Counted from the first letter of the stretch, positions 43,008-54,359 are shown. The stretch: DNA of 64,000 bases from Streptomyces sp. NBC_01288 (GCF_035982055.1 NZ_CP108427.1:9051001-9115000), one strand, 5' to 3'. Numbers and translations are program-made. Notes: a model not told the origin generated them from the sequence alone.

Positions 43008-44531
43008 CTAGAAGAAGCCCAGCTTCTTCGGCGAGTACGACACGAGCAGGTTCTTGGTCTGCTGGTAGTGGTCCAGCATCATCTTGTGGTTCTCACGACC
43101 GATGCCGGACTGCTTGTAGCCGCCGAACGCCGCGTGCGCGGGGTACGCGTGGTAGCAGTTCGTCCACACCCGGCCTGCCTGGATCGCCCGGCCCGCGCGG
43201 TACGCCGTGTTGATGTCCCGGGTCCACACGCCCGCCCCGAGGCCGTACAGCGTGTCGTTGGCGACCTTGATCGCGTCGTCGAAGTCGTCGAACGACGTCA
43301 CCGAGACCACCGGTCCGAAGATCTCCTCCTGGAAGATCCGCATCCGGTTGTCGCCCTCGAAGATCGTCGGCTGGACGTAGTATCCGCCCTTCAACTCACC
43401 GTCGTAGTCGAGGCGTTCGCCGCCCGTGAGGATCTTCGCGCCCTCCTGCCGGCCAATGTCCAGATAGGAGAGGATCTTCTCCAACTGGTCGTTGGACGCC
43501 TGGGCGCCGATCATCGTGTCCGTGTCGAGCGGGTGGCCCGGCTTGATCAACTCGGTCCGGGCCACGGCCGCTTGGAGGAAGTCGGCGTAGTGGCCGCGCT
43601 GGATGAGCGCCCGGGACGGGCAGGTGCACACCTCGCCCTGGTTGAGCGCGAACATCGTGAAGCCTTCGAGCGCCTTGTCGAGGAAGTCGTCGTTCGCCGA
43701 CGACACGTCGTCGAAGAAGATGTTCGGCGACTTGCCGCCGAGTTCCAGCGTGACCGGCTTGATGTTCTCCGAGGCGTACTGCATGATCAGCCGCCCCGTC
43801 GTGGTCTCGCCGGTGAACGCGACCTTCGCCACGCGCGGGCTGGACGCGAGCGGCTTGCCCGCCTCGACGCCGAAGCCGTTGACGATGTTCACCACGCCCG
43901 GCGGCAGCAGGTCCGCGATCAGGCTCATCCAGTAGTGGATGGACGCCGGGGTCTGCTCGGCCGGCTTGATGACGACCGCGTTGCCCGCCGCGAGCGCCGG
44001 CGCCAGCTTCCAAGTCGCCATCAGGATCGGGAAGTTCCACGGGATGATCTGCGCCACGACCCCGAGCGGCTCGTGGAAGTGGTACGCCACCGTGTCGTCG
44101 TCGACCTCGCCCAGCGAACCCTCCTGCGCGCGGATCGCCCCCGCGAAGTAGCGGAAGTGGTCGATGGCGAGCGGGATGTCGGCGGCGAGCGTCTCGCGGA
44201 CCGGCTTGCCGTTCTCCCAGCTCTCCGCGACCGCGAGCGGCTCCAGGTTCGCCTCCATCCGGTCGGCGATCTTCAGCAGGATGTCGGAACGCTCGGTCAC
44301 CGACGTCCGGCCCCACCCCGGCGCCGCCGCGTGCGCCGCGTCCAGCGCCCGCTCCACGTCCTCCGCGGTGCCGCGCGCGATCTCCGTGAACGGCTGCCCG
44401 TTCACCGGGGACGGGTTCTCGAAGTACTGCCCGCGGGCCGGCGGCACGTACTCGCCGCCGATGAAGTGGTCGTAGCGCGCCTGGTAGGAGACGATCGCGC
44501 CCTCGGTGCCGGGTGCCGTGTAACGGGTCAT
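43008..44531 (-). CDS. Aldehyde dehydrogenase (acetaldehyde-type, AldA/ExaC-like)
   Basis: 507-residue NAD-dependent aldehyde dehydrogenase: [35 protein letters not shown], catalytic Glu in [12 protein letters not shown] and catalytic Cys in [16 protein letters not shown]. The EVCTCPSR and C-terminal [30 protein letters not shown] segments mark the ExaC/AldA branch acting on acetaldehyde and similar aldehydes. GGAGG lies upstream of MTRYTAPG. The open frame continues over 700 codons upstream through a minisatellite, which is not coding. A GAF-type activator follows the repeat block on the same strand. Confidence 0.94.
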   Translation of the reverse strand: MTRYTAPGTEGAIVSYQARYDHFIGGEYVPPARGQYFENPSPVNGQPFTEIARGTAEDVERALDAAHAAAPGWGRTSVTERSDILLKIADRMEANLEPLAVAESWENGKPVRETLAADIPLAIDHFRYFAGAIRAQEGSLGEVDDDTVAYHFHEPLGVVAQIIPWNFPILMATWKLAPALAAGNAVVIKPAEQTPASIHYWMSLIADLLPPGVVNIVNGFGVEAGKPLASSPRVAKVAFTGETTTGRLIMQYASENIKPVTLELGGKSPNIFFDDVSSANDDFLDKALEGFTMFALNQGEVCTCPSRALIQRGHYADFLQAAVARTELIKPGHPLDTDTMIGAQASNDQLEKILSYLDIGRQEGAKILTGGERLDYDGELKGGYYVQPTIFEGDNRMRIFQEEIFGPVVSVTSFDDFDDAIKVANDTLYGLGAGVWTRDINTAYRAGRAIQAGRVWTNCYHAYPAHAAFGGYKQSGIGRENHKMMLDHYQQTKNLLVSYSPKKLGFF

Positions 44532-44620
44532 CCTGGTCTGCCTCCCGGAACAGCGCTGCCCGCCGTTGGGCAGCTTTCGGCGCGAGGCTAGGGGGCGGGA
44601 CGTTGCATGTACGTTGCGCG

Positions 44621-44677
44621 GGTGCTGGGGTGCTGGGGTGCTGGGGTGCTGGGGTGCGGGGGTGCTGGGGTGCGGGA
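44621..44677. repeat. 9-bp minisatellite array
   Basis: About six copies of a GGTGCTGGG-like 9-mer with two CGG variants. First part of the 0.7-kb block of arrays between the aldehyde dehydrogenase and its regulator. Confidence 0.85.
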
Positions 44678-44792
44678 GTGCCGGAAGGCGGGTGTCGGGT
44701 GCCCGGTGCCGGAAAGCGGGGGTGGAAGTCGGAAGGCGGGCGGGGAGCCGGGAGTCCGGTGCCGGAAGCCAGAGGGCAGAAGGTGGGCCGCT

Positions 44793-45170
44793 AGGCGGAG
44801 GGCGCGAGGCGGAGGGCGCGAGGCGGAGGGCGCGAGGCGGAGGGCGCGAGGCGGAAGGCGCGAGGCGGAAGGCGCGAGGCGGAAGGCGCGAGGCGGAAGG
44901 CGCGAGGCGGAAGGCGCGAGGCGGAAGGCGCGAGGCGGAAGGCGCGAGGCGGAAGGCGCGAGGCGGAAGGCGCGAGGCGGAAGGCGCGAGGCGGAAGGCG
45001 CGAGGCGGAAGGCGCGAGGCGGAAGGCGCGAGGCGGAAGGCGCGAGGCGGAAGGCGCGAGGCGGAAGGGGGGAGGCGGAAGGCGCGAGGCGGAAGGCGCG
45101 AGGCGGAAGGCGCGAGGCGGAAGGGGGGAGGCGGAAGGCGCGAGGCGGAAGGCGCGAGGCGGAAGGGGGG
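44793..45170. repeat. 14-bp minisatellite, 27 copies
   Basis: 378 bp = exactly 27 tandem copies of AGGCGGAAGGCGCG. Units 1-4 carry AGGCGGAGGGCGCG; units 20, 24 and 27 end in GGGGGG. No unit is lost or out of phase. Every reading frame is open in both directions because the unit has no stop, producing spurious long ORFs. The whole gene-free interval is 44532-45406. Confidence 0.97.
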
Positions 45171-45207
45171 AACCAGGAGCCGGAGCGCGGAAGCTGGAAG
45201 GTGGGCT

Positions 45208-45323
45208 GGGTGCTGGGTGCTGGGTGCTGGGTGCTGGGTGCCGGAGGGAGGAGGGAGGAGGGAGGAGGGAGGAGGGAGGAGACCGGAAGCCGGGAGCCGG
45301 GAGCCGGGAGCCGGGAGCCGGGA
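45208..45323. repeat. Three consecutive 7-bp arrays
   Basis: GGGTGCT/C x5 (45208-45242), GGAGGGA x5 (45243-45277) and GCCGGGA x5 (45289-45323), each with five units. They share the 7-bp register of the adjacent 14-bp array. Confidence 0.95.
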
Positions 45324-45406
45324 GGGTGGAGGGCGGAAGGTGTGCCGGCGCCGGGAGTCGGAGGGCGGGCTGGGCGGTAAGTGGCGTGCGTCGAGCGCGT
45401 GTTGCG

Positions 45407-46684
45407 TCAGCGGGCCGCCTGCCGTGACCATCCAGCCGGTGCCGCCAGCTCGGACTCCAGCGCGGCGAGTCGCGAGCGCACCGGTGCCGTCGGCCGTATC
45501 GCCGCGAGGGCCCGCCATACGTCGAGGTCGTCCTCGCCCCACGGCGCGTGCGCCCAGTCCGCCAGCAGGTCGGGGTCGCGGCGGGCGATCAGCGCCGTAC
45601 GGAGGCCGTCGGCCAGGCGGGTCCTGAGCCGGACCACCGCCGGTGCCTGCGAACCGGGCAGCAACGGACCCGTGTACGCCGTCGCCGCCCCCATGACCGC
45701 ACCCCCTTCCAGCCGCCGCTCGACGATCGCCACGTCGGACTCGGCCGGTGACGTGAGCCGGTAAGGACGCGAGGCGAGCAGGCCCGGGCCCAACAGCCGC
45801 CGCAGTCGCGCCAGTTCGGCCCGCAACGTCACCGGCGGCGCCGACTCGTCCTCGTACAGCGCGCACAGCAACTCGTCGCCGGTCAGCCCCTCGGGATGCC
45901 GGGCCAGCAGCACCAGGATCTCGCTGTGTCGGCGGCTCAGCCTCATCTTGCGGCCGTGGAGGCACAGTTGGGCCTCGCCCCGACCCAGCGCCGTCAGCTC
46001 GGGCCCGTCGACATACGTCTGTTCCGGGGCGAGCAGCGCCAGTTGGGACTCGGCGGCCCGCGCCACCGCCTGCACGAAGCCGAGGCTGTGCGGGTGTGCC
46101 AGCCCGTTCCCGCCGGTGATGTCCACGGCACCGAGCACCCGCCCCGTGCGCGGATCGTGCACCGGAGCCGCCGCGCACGTCCACGGCTGCACCCGCCGGA
46201 TGAAGTGCTCGGCCGCGAACACCTGCACCGGCCGGTCCACGGCGACCGCCGTACCCGGCGCGTTCGTCCCGACCGAGCTCTCGGCCCAGCGCGCACCCGG
46301 CACGAAGTTCATCCGGCCCGCCTTCCGCCGGGTCGCCGGATCCCCCTCGACCCACAACAGCCTGCCCTGCGCGTCGCACACCGCCAGCAGATGCTCGCCG
46401 TCCGCCGCGAACGTACCCACCAACTCCCGTATCAGCGGCATCACCCGCGCCAGCGGATGCTCCGCGCGGTAGACACCCAGGTCGCCGTCGGTCAGCTCCA
46501 CACTCGCCGTGCCCTCGGGACCGACACCGGCCCGCGCGGAACGCCGCCAGGAATCGGCCACCACCGACCGCACCGGCTGCGGCACCGTACCCGCCACGGC
46601 GAACGTCTCGTGCGCCCGGCGCAGCACCCGCACCCGCTCGGCAGGGTCGGCCCCCGGCTCCAGGGCCACCCATGGATCGGTCAA
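45407..46684 (-). CDS. GAF-domain transcriptional regulator
   Basis: 425-residue regulator. The N-terminal part ([19 protein letters not shown], then a GAF sensor domain about 80-250 with [15 protein letters not shown] and [23 protein letters not shown]) resembles AcoR/acetoin-type activators but lacks the sigma-54 AAA domain. A C-terminal winged helix ([27 protein letters not shown]) follows. TTG is chosen as start because GGGGAGG lies 5 nt upstream. Such GAF regulators usually activate ExaC-like aldehyde dehydrogenases; here its target is probably the downstream gene beyond the repeat block. Confidence 0.82.
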   Translation of the reverse strand: MTDPWVALEPGADPAERVRVLRRAHETFAVAGTVPQPVRSVVADSWRRSARAGVGPEGTASVELTDGDLGVYRAEHPLARVMPLIRELVGTFAADGEHLLAVCDAQGRLLWVEGDPATRRKAGRMNFVPGARWAESSVGTNAPGTAVAVDRPVQVFAAEHFIRRVQPWTCAAAPVHDPRTGRVLGAVDITGGNGLAHPHSLGFVQAVARAAESQLALLAPEQTYVDGPELTALGRGEAQLCLHGRKMRLSRRHSEILVLLARHPEGLTGDELLCALYEDESAPPVTLRAELARLRRLLGPGLLASRPYRLTSPAESDVAIVERRLEGGAVMGAATAYTGPLLPGSQAPAVVRLRTRLADGLRTALIARRDPDLLADWAHAPWGEDDLDVWRALAAIRPTAPVRSRLAALESELAAPAGWSRQAAR

Positions 46685-46902
46685 CTCGGCCTCCCCTGAA
46701 GTCGATACGACGGCGGTGCAGCGGCGGTAGAACGGCGATACGGCGATGACACGACAGCGACACGGCGCCGCAACGGATGCGGCCATCGTCACTCCGCAGA
46801 CCGATCCGGACAACCGTTTCGACCAGGTACGCCCCGAACGAACCGCGACGCTCGCGGAACCGGATCGGAACTGGCTCGGAACCGGCCCTGGTCCGCCCCG
46901 GC

Positions 46903-47502
46903 TCAGGCGAAGTTGACCAGCCTTATGTAGCGCGTCCAATCCCAGTTCGGCCCCGGATCGGTGTGGTCCGTACCCGGCACCTCGTAGTGCCCGATGATGT
47001 GCGCCCGGTCCTTCGGGAGCCCGTACTTCGTGCAGATCGCCGCCGTCAGTCTGGCCGACTGCTCGTACAACGTGTCGGTGAACCACTGGGGTTGATCCAC
47101 CCAGCCCTCGTGCTCGATACCGACACTGCGCGTGTTGTAGTCCCAGTTCCCCGCGTGCCAGGCGATGTCGGCCTCCCGCACACACTGCGCTACATGCCCG
47201 TCGGCCGATCGCACGAGGTAGTGCGAGGACACTTTCTTCTGCGGATTCCGGAAGATGGACAGGGTGTTGGGATACGTCTCCTGCGTGACGTGGATGATCA
47301 CGTAGTCCACGGGATAGGTGCTGGGGCGGTTGGACGCCGTGTAGTTGGAGGCGCTCGCCGGCTGCCACTCGGCCGACGGATAGTCGATGGCCTGGGTCTG
47401 CGCACCGGCTTCCGCGTCGGGAAGTAACGCGTACGGTACGGCGGCCAGCGCGGCACCCTTGAGGATGCGCCGCCTGCTCGGAAGCGGTCTTGAACGGTCC
47501 AC
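46903..47502 (-). CDS. Secreted N-acetylmuramoyl-L-alanine amidase (Amidase_2)
   Basis: 199-residue zinc amidase/PGRP-fold enzyme cleaving the muramoyl-L-Ala bond. Twin-arginine-type export signal [26 protein letters not shown]. Zinc ligands are His in VIIHVTQE and His in [28 protein letters not shown] holds the Tyr/Glu region. GTG start. Leu26 is a TTA codon (complement 47425-47427), so bldA-dependent; timing fits wall remodelling in development. No obvious partner gene. Confidence 0.9.
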   Translation of the reverse strand: MDRSRPLPSRRRILKGAALAAVPYALLPDAEAGAQTQAIDYPSAEWQPASASNYTASNRPSTYPVDYVIIHVTQETYPNTLSIFRNPQKKVSSHYLVRSADGHVAQCVREADIAWHAGNWDYNTRSVGIEHEGWVDQPQWFTDTLYEQSARLTAAICTKYGLPKDRAHIIGHYEVPGTDHTDPGPNWDWTRYIRLVNFA

Positions 47503-47562
47503 TGCGGGGTTGCCTTTCAGAGGTCTTCGGGTGTGTCGGGGTGTTCGGAGGGGGCGGCGGGC

Positions 47563-48576
47563 TCAGTGCCGGAGTGCCGCCGCGGTCTCACGCAGCCGCG
47601 CGTGCAGTCCGCGGTGCGTCTCGCGCGCGGGCAGCCACTCCTTCCGGATCTTCGCCACGCAGGTGTAGTTGGTGTCGCACACGTTGGCCAACGGCGATTC
47701 GACCGCCTGGGTTGCGAATTGGTAGGCGTCCAGTTCGCTGAACCCGTAGTCCCGCACCAGCCAACGCACCAGGTCGAGCTGGGAGATCCGGAAGGCGTCC
47801 TCCAACGGACGTGCCGAACCCGTCGAGATGATGTGCGTGTCCGACTCGATGCGCGGCCAGGGTGTGGCGACCCCCTTGAGCAGTTCCACGATCACCACGG
47901 TGTTCATCGCGCACTCCACGGCGACCCCGCAGGTCTCGCCCTCGCCCTGCCGGGCGTGCCCGTCACCGAGGCTGAGCAGTGCACCCTCCACGTTCACGCC
48001 GAGGTAGCAGGTGACCCCGGCCCGCATCTCGGGCGTGTCCATGTTCCCGCCGTGCGCGTCGGGGACCAGCGCCGAACGCACCTCCAGGTTGGCGGGGGCC
48101 ACACCCACCGTGCCGTGCATCGGGTCGAGAGGCAGCTCGACCTCGATGTCGCTGTCCCGCGCGCGGAACAACGCCGTACGCCGGGTCCGGTCCAACTGCC
48201 AGATCCAGACGGTCTCCGGAAGCGGCGGTTGCAGCGTCGCCGTGGTGTGGGTGGAGGTGAGCGCGCCGAAGAGGGGAACCGTGGTCGAGGCGGCCCAGTC
48301 CCGGGCGGGTTCGATCGACACGAAGTGCACGGCGACCGTGTCGCCCGGCTCCGCGCCCTCCACATGGAAGGGACCGGTCTGCGGGTTCAGGAACGGGAAC
48401 TCGCACACCTCGGACACCAGGTCCTTCTCGGACCGCACCTGTCCGGCGAAGCAGTCCTCCGTGTACAGGTCGAGGACCGTGCCGGGCGCGATGCGCGCCA
48501 CGGGCGGGGCGCCGCCGAACGTCCAGGCGTACTCGCCCGGTTCGGGCCGCACCGTCAGGATCCGGGGGTCGTTCAT
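47563..48576 (-). CDS. Acetamidase/formamidase family protein
   Basis: 337-residue FmdA/AmdA amidase. EVCEFPFLNPQTGPFHVEGAEPGDTVAVHF, LPLDPMHGTVGVAP, PDAHGGNMDTPEM and LSLGDGHARQGEGETCGVAVECA are family motifs. It would release ammonia from short amides. Start at ATGA overlapping the APC permease stop, so both are one operon and the permease may import the amide or a related amino compound. Confidence 0.92.
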   Translation of the reverse strand: MNDPRILTVRPEPGEYAWTFGGAPPVARIAPGTVLDLYTEDCFAGQVRSEKDLVSEVCEFPFLNPQTGPFHVEGAEPGDTVAVHFVSIEPARDWAASTTVPLFGALTSTHTTATLQPPLPETVWIWQLDRTRRTALFRARDSDIEVELPLDPMHGTVGVAPANLEVRSALVPDAHGGNMDTPEMRAGVTCYLGVNVEGALLSLGDGHARQGEGETCGVAVECAMNTVVIVELLKGVATPWPRIESDTHIISTGSARPLEDAFRISQLDLVRWLVRDYGFSELDAYQFATQAVESPLANVCDTNYTCVAKIRKEWLPARETHRGLHARLRETAAALRH

Positions 48577-50084
48577 GGCTGTACTGCTCCGTTCTGCGGA
48601 TGACCGGTGGAGGCGGGTTCGTCGAGATGGACACGGGCGGTTTCGGCTATTCGCTCGGGGTGCCGTCGTAGCAGAACGAGCAGGACCACGACCCCGGCCG
48701 CCATCCAGATGCCGACGACCGGACCGGCGTAGGACACGGGAGCGGTCAGTTCGGTCACGAAGTCGAAGGCCGGGATGCCTGCCGCGGTGAGCAGGGCGGG
48801 GACGAACGCGACGATCCCGAGGAGGGGCACCAGCAGGTGCCGCAGCGGCTTGAGCAACTCGCGCCTGCGGCGCAGGAAGTAGCCCGCGCAGGCCAGGTTC
48901 ACGACGATGTAGACACCGATGACGACCGTGACGATCACCGTGGCCAGGAGGAGGAACGCGGTCACCGGGTCGTAGCCCAAGCCGAGACCCAGTACGGCGC
49001 CCACCGCCACGACGGTCTGCACGGCGATCCCGGCGACGGGGGAGCGGTGGCGTGGGTGCAGGGTGGCCAGGATGCGGGGGAGTACCCGGATGCGGGCCAG
49101 GGCGAAGGCGGTGCGGGTCGAGACGGTGGCACACGCGTTGGCGTTGGCGATCGTCGAGTTGACCACGGCGAGGAACACCAGCACCCAGAACAGTCCGAAC
49201 GACGCGCGGGCCACCCCCTCCCAGGACGCGGCACCGGAGGCTCCGAACCCGCTGAAGCGGTCCGGCCCGAAGTACACCGTCATGGCGTAGGTCGTCAGCA
49301 CGTAGAACAGGCCGATCCCGAGGGCCGCGCCGAGCACCGCGCGGTGCATCGTCCGGCGCGGGTCCCGTGTCTCCTCGGCGAGTGGTGCCGCGGCCTCGAA
49401 CCCGGCGAACGCGAGCACCGTGTAGACCGAGCCGGCGAAGACTCCGCCGAGGCCCGAGTGGTCCTTGCCGGTGTGCGAAGTGCCGAACACCGAGAGGGTG
49501 TTGGCGCTACCGGCCTTGCCGATCAGCCAGATGGCGAACACCAGGAAGACGAGGATCTCGAAGACGCCGAGGACCGTGCCGAAGCGGGCGGAGGCGCGCA
49601 CTCCGAACCAGCCCGCCACGGCGATGATCGCGGCGCCCGCGAGTGCCCACGGCCACCACAGGTTCTCCGGATACGAGGGCCACTCCTGGTGCAGGGTGCC
49701 CGCCGTGGTGAAGCCGAGTTGGAGGAGCAGGAGGGGCGGTACCAGTGATTCGACGAAGACGTAGCCCCAGCCGACCAGGAAGCCGACGGCCGGATGCAGT
49801 CCTTGTGCCGCGTAGGTGGCCACCGAGCCGGCGGCAGGCAGTTCGCGGGCCAGCTCGGCGACGCAGGACGCGGTGAACAGGCAGGCCACCAGCGCGATCA
49901 GCACCGACAGCGGCAGACTTCCGCCCGCGAAGGCCGCGCCCGACGGGATCGAGGCGGCGACCGCGGCGGCCGGCGCCATCGCCGTGACGCTTTGGAACAG
50001 GACCTCACGCAGCCCGACGGCATCCCGTCGCAGCATCCCTGTCCCAGCAGCCGTCTCCGGCCCTCGAACTGTCTCCCCCGACAC
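48573..50084 (-). CDS. APC-superfamily amino acid/amine permease
   Basis: 503-residue, 12-helix transporter. The first helix MAPAAAVAASIPSGAAFAGGSLPLSVLIALVA and the SVYTVLAFAGFEAAAPLAEETRDPRRTM segment are typical APC features. GTG start with AGGGGGGA upstream. Coupled to the acetamidase gene. A 7-bp hairpin and repeated GCATCCGCA elements lie upstream. Confidence 0.9.
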   Translation of the reverse strand: MSGETVRGPETAAGTGMLRRDAVGLREVLFQSVTAMAPAAAVAASIPSGAAFAGGSLPLSVLIALVACLFTASCVAELARELPAAGSVATYAAQGLHPAVGFLVGWGYVFVESLVPPLLLLQLGFTTAGTLHQEWPSYPENLWWPWALAGAAIIAVAGWFGVRASARFGTVLGVFEILVFLVFAIWLIGKAGSANTLSVFGTSHTGKDHSGLGGVFAGSVYTVLAFAGFEAAAPLAEETRDPRRTMHRAVLGAALGIGLFYVLTTYAMTVYFGPDRFSGFGASGAASWEGVARASFGLFWVLVFLAVVNSTIANANACATVSTRTAFALARIRVLPRILATLHPRHRSPVAGIAVQTVVAVGAVLGLGLGYDPVTAFLLLATVIVTVVIGVYIVVNLACAGYFLRRRRELLKPLRHLLVPLLGIVAFVPALLTAAGIPAFDFVTELTAPVSYAGPVVGIWMAAGVVVLLVLLRRHPERIAETARVHLDEPASTGHPQNGAVQP

Positions 50085-50129
50085 GTGAATCCCCCCTCGT
50101 CCACTCGCATCCGCACCCGCATCCGCACA

Positions 50130-50149
50130 CCGTCGTCATGACACGACGG
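50130..50149. terminator. Hairpin upstream of the APC permease gene
   Basis: CCGTCGT-CATGAC-ACGACGG, 7-bp perfect stem in the gap between the ROK regulator stop and the permease start (same strand). Could terminate the xylBR transcript or act as an operator. Confidence 0.4.
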
Positions 50150-50273
50150 CTGCGCCTCGCGTGAATCACGGTACGGCGGTTGCGGGTTGGGCAGTAGGGC
50201 GTGGCCGGCTTCCGTGGACGACGGCGGAGCTGTGGATAACTCGATCACTCGGACGGGTGAACCCGGCCGTGTT

Positions 50274-51530
50274 TCAGGCCTGTTCGGCCACGTTGTCCCC
50301 AGCTCGTCCGGCCACGATTCTCCCAGTCCGTTCGGCCACCGCCGCCGGATCGTCGAGGACGGCCCGCACCACCGAGTGCGCGGCTCCCAGCAGCGGACCC
50401 TCGGGCCCCAGCCGCGACACCGACACCGGACAGGCGGGCCCCGCCGTGCGCCGCGCCAACTCCGCCTCCAGCGAGGGCAGTAGCCAGGGCGCGAGACCGG
50501 ACAGCGCGCCGCCCAGCACCACCAACTGCGGATCGAGCAGGTTGACCGCGCCGGTCAGTGCGATGCCGAGCGCAGTACCTGCGTCGTGCAGGGCACGTCG
50601 TACCGCCTCGTCGCCGTCTGCGGCGCGGGTCGCGAGCAGACCGACCCGGTCCGCGCCGGGCTCCAGCCCTGCGGCACGCAGCACCGCCTCCTCGCCCGCG
50701 TACTGTTCGAGGCATCCCCGCCCGCCGCACGCGCACTCCGGCCCGTCCGGACGCACCGGGACATGCCCCAACTCGCCCGCGAATCCTCGGGTTCCGCGCA
50801 GCAGCCCCCCGTCCACCACGACCGCGGCGCCGATGCCGATCTCGGCCGACACATGCAGGAAGTCGCGCGGAGTGGTCTCGCCCAGCCAGAGTTCGGCGAG
50901 CCCGCCGAAGTTCGCCTCGTTGTCCACCGTGGGCGGGAGTTCGGCGGGCAGCAGGGCGCCGACATCCGTGTCGTGCCAGTCGAGGTTCGGGGCGCGGACG
51001 ACCGTACGGCCGTCGCGTGCGACCAGGCCGGGCACGGCGACCGCGAGTCCGGCCGGCCACAGGCCCTCCGCGTCCGCCTCGGCGACGATCTGCCGTACCA
51101 GGGCGGTGAGTTCGGCGAGTACCGGTTCGGGGGAGCGGCCGCGGTTCACGCCGTGCCGTACGGCACGCGCGCGTATCTCGCCGCGCAGATCGACCGCGCA
51201 GACCGCGAGATGGTCGACGCCGATCTCCGCGCCGATCCCGGCCGGGCCGCGTCCGCTGACGGCGAGCGCCGATCCGGGCCGGCCCACCCGGCCGGGCCGC
51301 TCGGGGCCCAGCTCTTCGAGGAGCCCCGACCGGATCAGCTCGTCCACCAGCGTCGACACCGCCGCACGGGTCAGCCCGATGCGCGAGGCCACGGCAGCAC
51401 GCGACAGCGGACCCTCGGCGCTCACCGTGTGCATCACGCGCGCGAGGTTGCGCCGGCGCATGCCCTGCTGGGTATCGGGCAGGGCACGCCCGGACCCCGC
51501 GGGGTGCGCCTCGTGCAGCGGTGCGCTCAT
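50274..51530 (-). CDS. xylR: ROK-family xylose repressor
   Basis: 418-residue repressor: N-terminal winged helix (GPLSRAAVASRIGLTRAAVSTLVDELIRSGLLEELG) and a ROK domain with the zinc motif CACGGRGCLEQ and VDNEANFGGLAELW. Located 28 bp after xylB on the same strand and next to divergent xylA, so it is almost certainly the xylose-responsive repressor binding the xylA-xylB intergenic region. Confidence 0.88.
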   Translation of the reverse strand: MSAPLHEAHPAGSGRALPDTQQGMRRRNLARVMHTVSAEGPLSRAAVASRIGLTRAAVSTLVDELIRSGLLEELGPERPGRVGRPGSALAVSGRGPAGIGAEIGVDHLAVCAVDLRGEIRARAVRHGVNRGRSPEPVLAELTALVRQIVAEADAEGLWPAGLAVAVPGLVARDGRTVVRAPNLDWHDTDVGALLPAELPPTVDNEANFGGLAELWLGETTPRDFLHVSAEIGIGAAVVVDGGLLRGTRGFAGELGHVPVRPDGPECACGGRGCLEQYAGEEAVLRAAGLEPGADRVGLLATRAADGDEAVRRALHDAGTALGIALTGAVNLLDPQLVVLGGALSGLAPWLLPSLEAELARRTAGPACPVSVSRLGPEGPLLGAAHSVVRAVLDDPAAVAERTGRIVAGRAGDNVAEQA

Positions 51531-51558
51531 GCCTCCGTCAGTCCTCGGTCGGTGTGCG

Positions 51559-53004
51559 TCAACGGGCGTCCGGCCCCCGTTCGAGCAGCGGAGCCGCGTC
51601 GGAGAGTACCCCGGAGATCCTGGCCAGCGTCGCCTCGTCGCGCTCCACGGCGTCCAGCACCGGCCCGTCCGCCGTGTTCCAACGCCGGGCCACCGCGGCC
51701 GGGTCCTCGCCGGTCAGCAGCCCCGCGGCCTGCGCGGCGGCACCGAGCGCGACCAGTTCCTTCGCCTCGGGCACCTGGACCGGCCGCCCCGACAGCCGCC
51801 GTACGGTCTCCTGCCAGGCCGTGCCCCGGGCGCCCCCGCCGATCAGCAGCAACGGCGTGGTGCGGTCCGCGTCCTCGTCGAGGACCAGGTCGAGCGCGCC
51901 CAGCAGGGCGTGCACGGCGCCGTCGTAGGCGGCCTGGAGGAGTTGGCCGCCGGTGGTGTCGTGGCGCAGGCCGTGTAGCAGGCCCGAGGCGTTGGGCAGG
52001 TTCGGGGTGCGCTCGCCGTCCAGGTAGGGCAGCAGCGTGACCGAAGTGCCGGGTTCTACGGCTTCCCGGTCCAGGCCCAGCAGTGCCGCGACCCGGTCCA
52101 CGGCGAGCGTGCAGTTCAGGGTGCAGGCCAGGGGCAGCCAGTCGCCGTGCGCGTCGGCGAAGCCCGCGACTGTGCCGGACGGGTCGGCGGGGCGGTGCTT
52201 CGACACCGCGTACACGGTGCCCGACGTGCCGAGGCTGAGCACGGGGACCCCGGGGCGCAGCCCGAGGCCCAGTGCGGCGGCCGCGTTGTCGCCGGTGCCC
52301 GGCGCGACCAACGTGCCCTTGGAGAACGGCAGATCGTGGCAGTCGCGCACCGTCCCCGCCACCTCGCCCGGCCGCACCACCCGGGGCAGCAGCGCCGGGT
52401 CGAGCCCCACATGCCGAAGGATCTCCTCGTCGTACGACTCGGTCCCCGACGCCCACCAGCCCGTGCCGGAGGCGTCGCCCCGGTCGGTGGTGCCCTGCCC
52501 GGTGAGCCGCTCGGTGAGGTAGTCGTGAGGGAGGCGTACGGCCGCCGTGGCGCGCACCGCCTCCGGCTCGTGCTCGGCGAGCCAGGCCCACTTCGTGACC
52601 GTGAAGGAGGCGCCGGGCACACTGCCGGTGCGCTCCGCCCAGGCCTTCGGACCGCCCAGTTCCTCGATCAGGCGGCGGGCCTGCGGCGCGGAGCGCACGT
52701 CGTTCCACAGCAGCGCCGGGCGCACCGGCTCGCCCTGGGCGTCCAGGGTGACCAGGCCGTGCTGCTGGCCGCCGATCGACACGGCCGCCGCCTCGTGGGC
52801 CGCGTCCCCGCACTGGCGCAGGGCCTCGCACAGGGCGTCCCACCACTGGCGGGGGTCGCTCTCGCGGCCCGCCCCCGAGGTGACGGTGTGCGGCGCCTGG
52901 CCACTCGCGACGATCCGTCCGGTGGACACATCGACGACCAGTGCCTTCGTGGACTGGGTGGACGTGTCCACGCCGACGACGAGCGGACCCTCGGCTGCTG
53001 ACAT
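51559..53004 (-). CDS. xylB: Xylulokinase
   Basis: 481-residue FGGY-family kinase phosphorylating D-xylulose. Signatures: GVDTSTQSTKALVVD (phosphate 1), SIGGQQHGLVTLD, LPHDYLTERLTG, GTGDNAAAALGLG, SLGTSGTVYAVS and LIGGGARGTAWQE. MSAAEGP has GGGAG upstream; the frame extends 17 codons further without a site. Divergent from xylA across 184 bp. Confidence 0.95.
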   Translation of the reverse strand: MSAAEGPLVVGVDTSTQSTKALVVDVSTGRIVASGQAPHTVTSGAGRESDPRQWWDALCEALRQCGDAAHEAAAVSIGGQQHGLVTLDAQGEPVRPALLWNDVRSAPQARRLIEELGGPKAWAERTGSVPGASFTVTKWAWLAEHEPEAVRATAAVRLPHDYLTERLTGQGTTDRGDASGTGWWASGTESYDEEILRHVGLDPALLPRVVRPGEVAGTVRDCHDLPFSKGTLVAPGTGDNAAAALGLGLRPGVPVLSLGTSGTVYAVSKHRPADPSGTVAGFADAHGDWLPLACTLNCTLAVDRVAALLGLDREAVEPGTSVTLLPYLDGERTPNLPNASGLLHGLRHDTTGGQLLQAAYDGAVHALLGALDLVLDEDADRTTPLLLIGGGARGTAWQETVRRLSGRPVQVPEAKELVALGAAAQAAGLLTGEDPAAVARRWNTADGPVLDAVERDEATLARISGVLSDAAPLLERGPDAR

Positions 53005-53129
53005 CGGGTTCTCCCTTTTTCCGCGGCTCTGCGGGCTCTGAGCTGGTGTTTTCAAGGCTTTCCGGGGTGCGGTGACCCGTACCCCACTCCTTCAGGGACA
53101 CCTTGTCCCTTCCCAGAGCTGCGTGTGCA

Positions 53130-53141
53130 TACTAATTTGTA
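53130..53141. promoter_or_regulatory. Candidate XylR operator between xylB and xylA
   Basis: TACTAATTTGTA, palindromic at 10 of 12 positions (TAC-AATT-GTA), in the middle of the divergent region and A+T-rich in a G+C-rich genome. Suits a ROK repressor. Confidence 0.5.
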
Positions 53142-53152
53142 AACCGCCATGA

Positions 53153-54355
<1,203 letters not shown>

Positions 54356-54359
54356 CCGC

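Noticed and set aside
44793-45170. CRISPR array
   Set aside because: Units are contiguous 14-mers without spacers and no cas genes are present.
44566-45627. Rightward [13 protein letters not shown] repeat proteins
   Set aside because: Pure translation of the 14-bp minisatellite, with no ribosome site or conserved domain.
43008-46763. Single 1251-codon leftward open frame
   Set aside because: Only the 43008-44531 part is the aldehyde dehydrogenase. The rest runs through minisatellite DNA and antisense to the GAF regulator, with Pro/Ser/Arg low-complexity translation.
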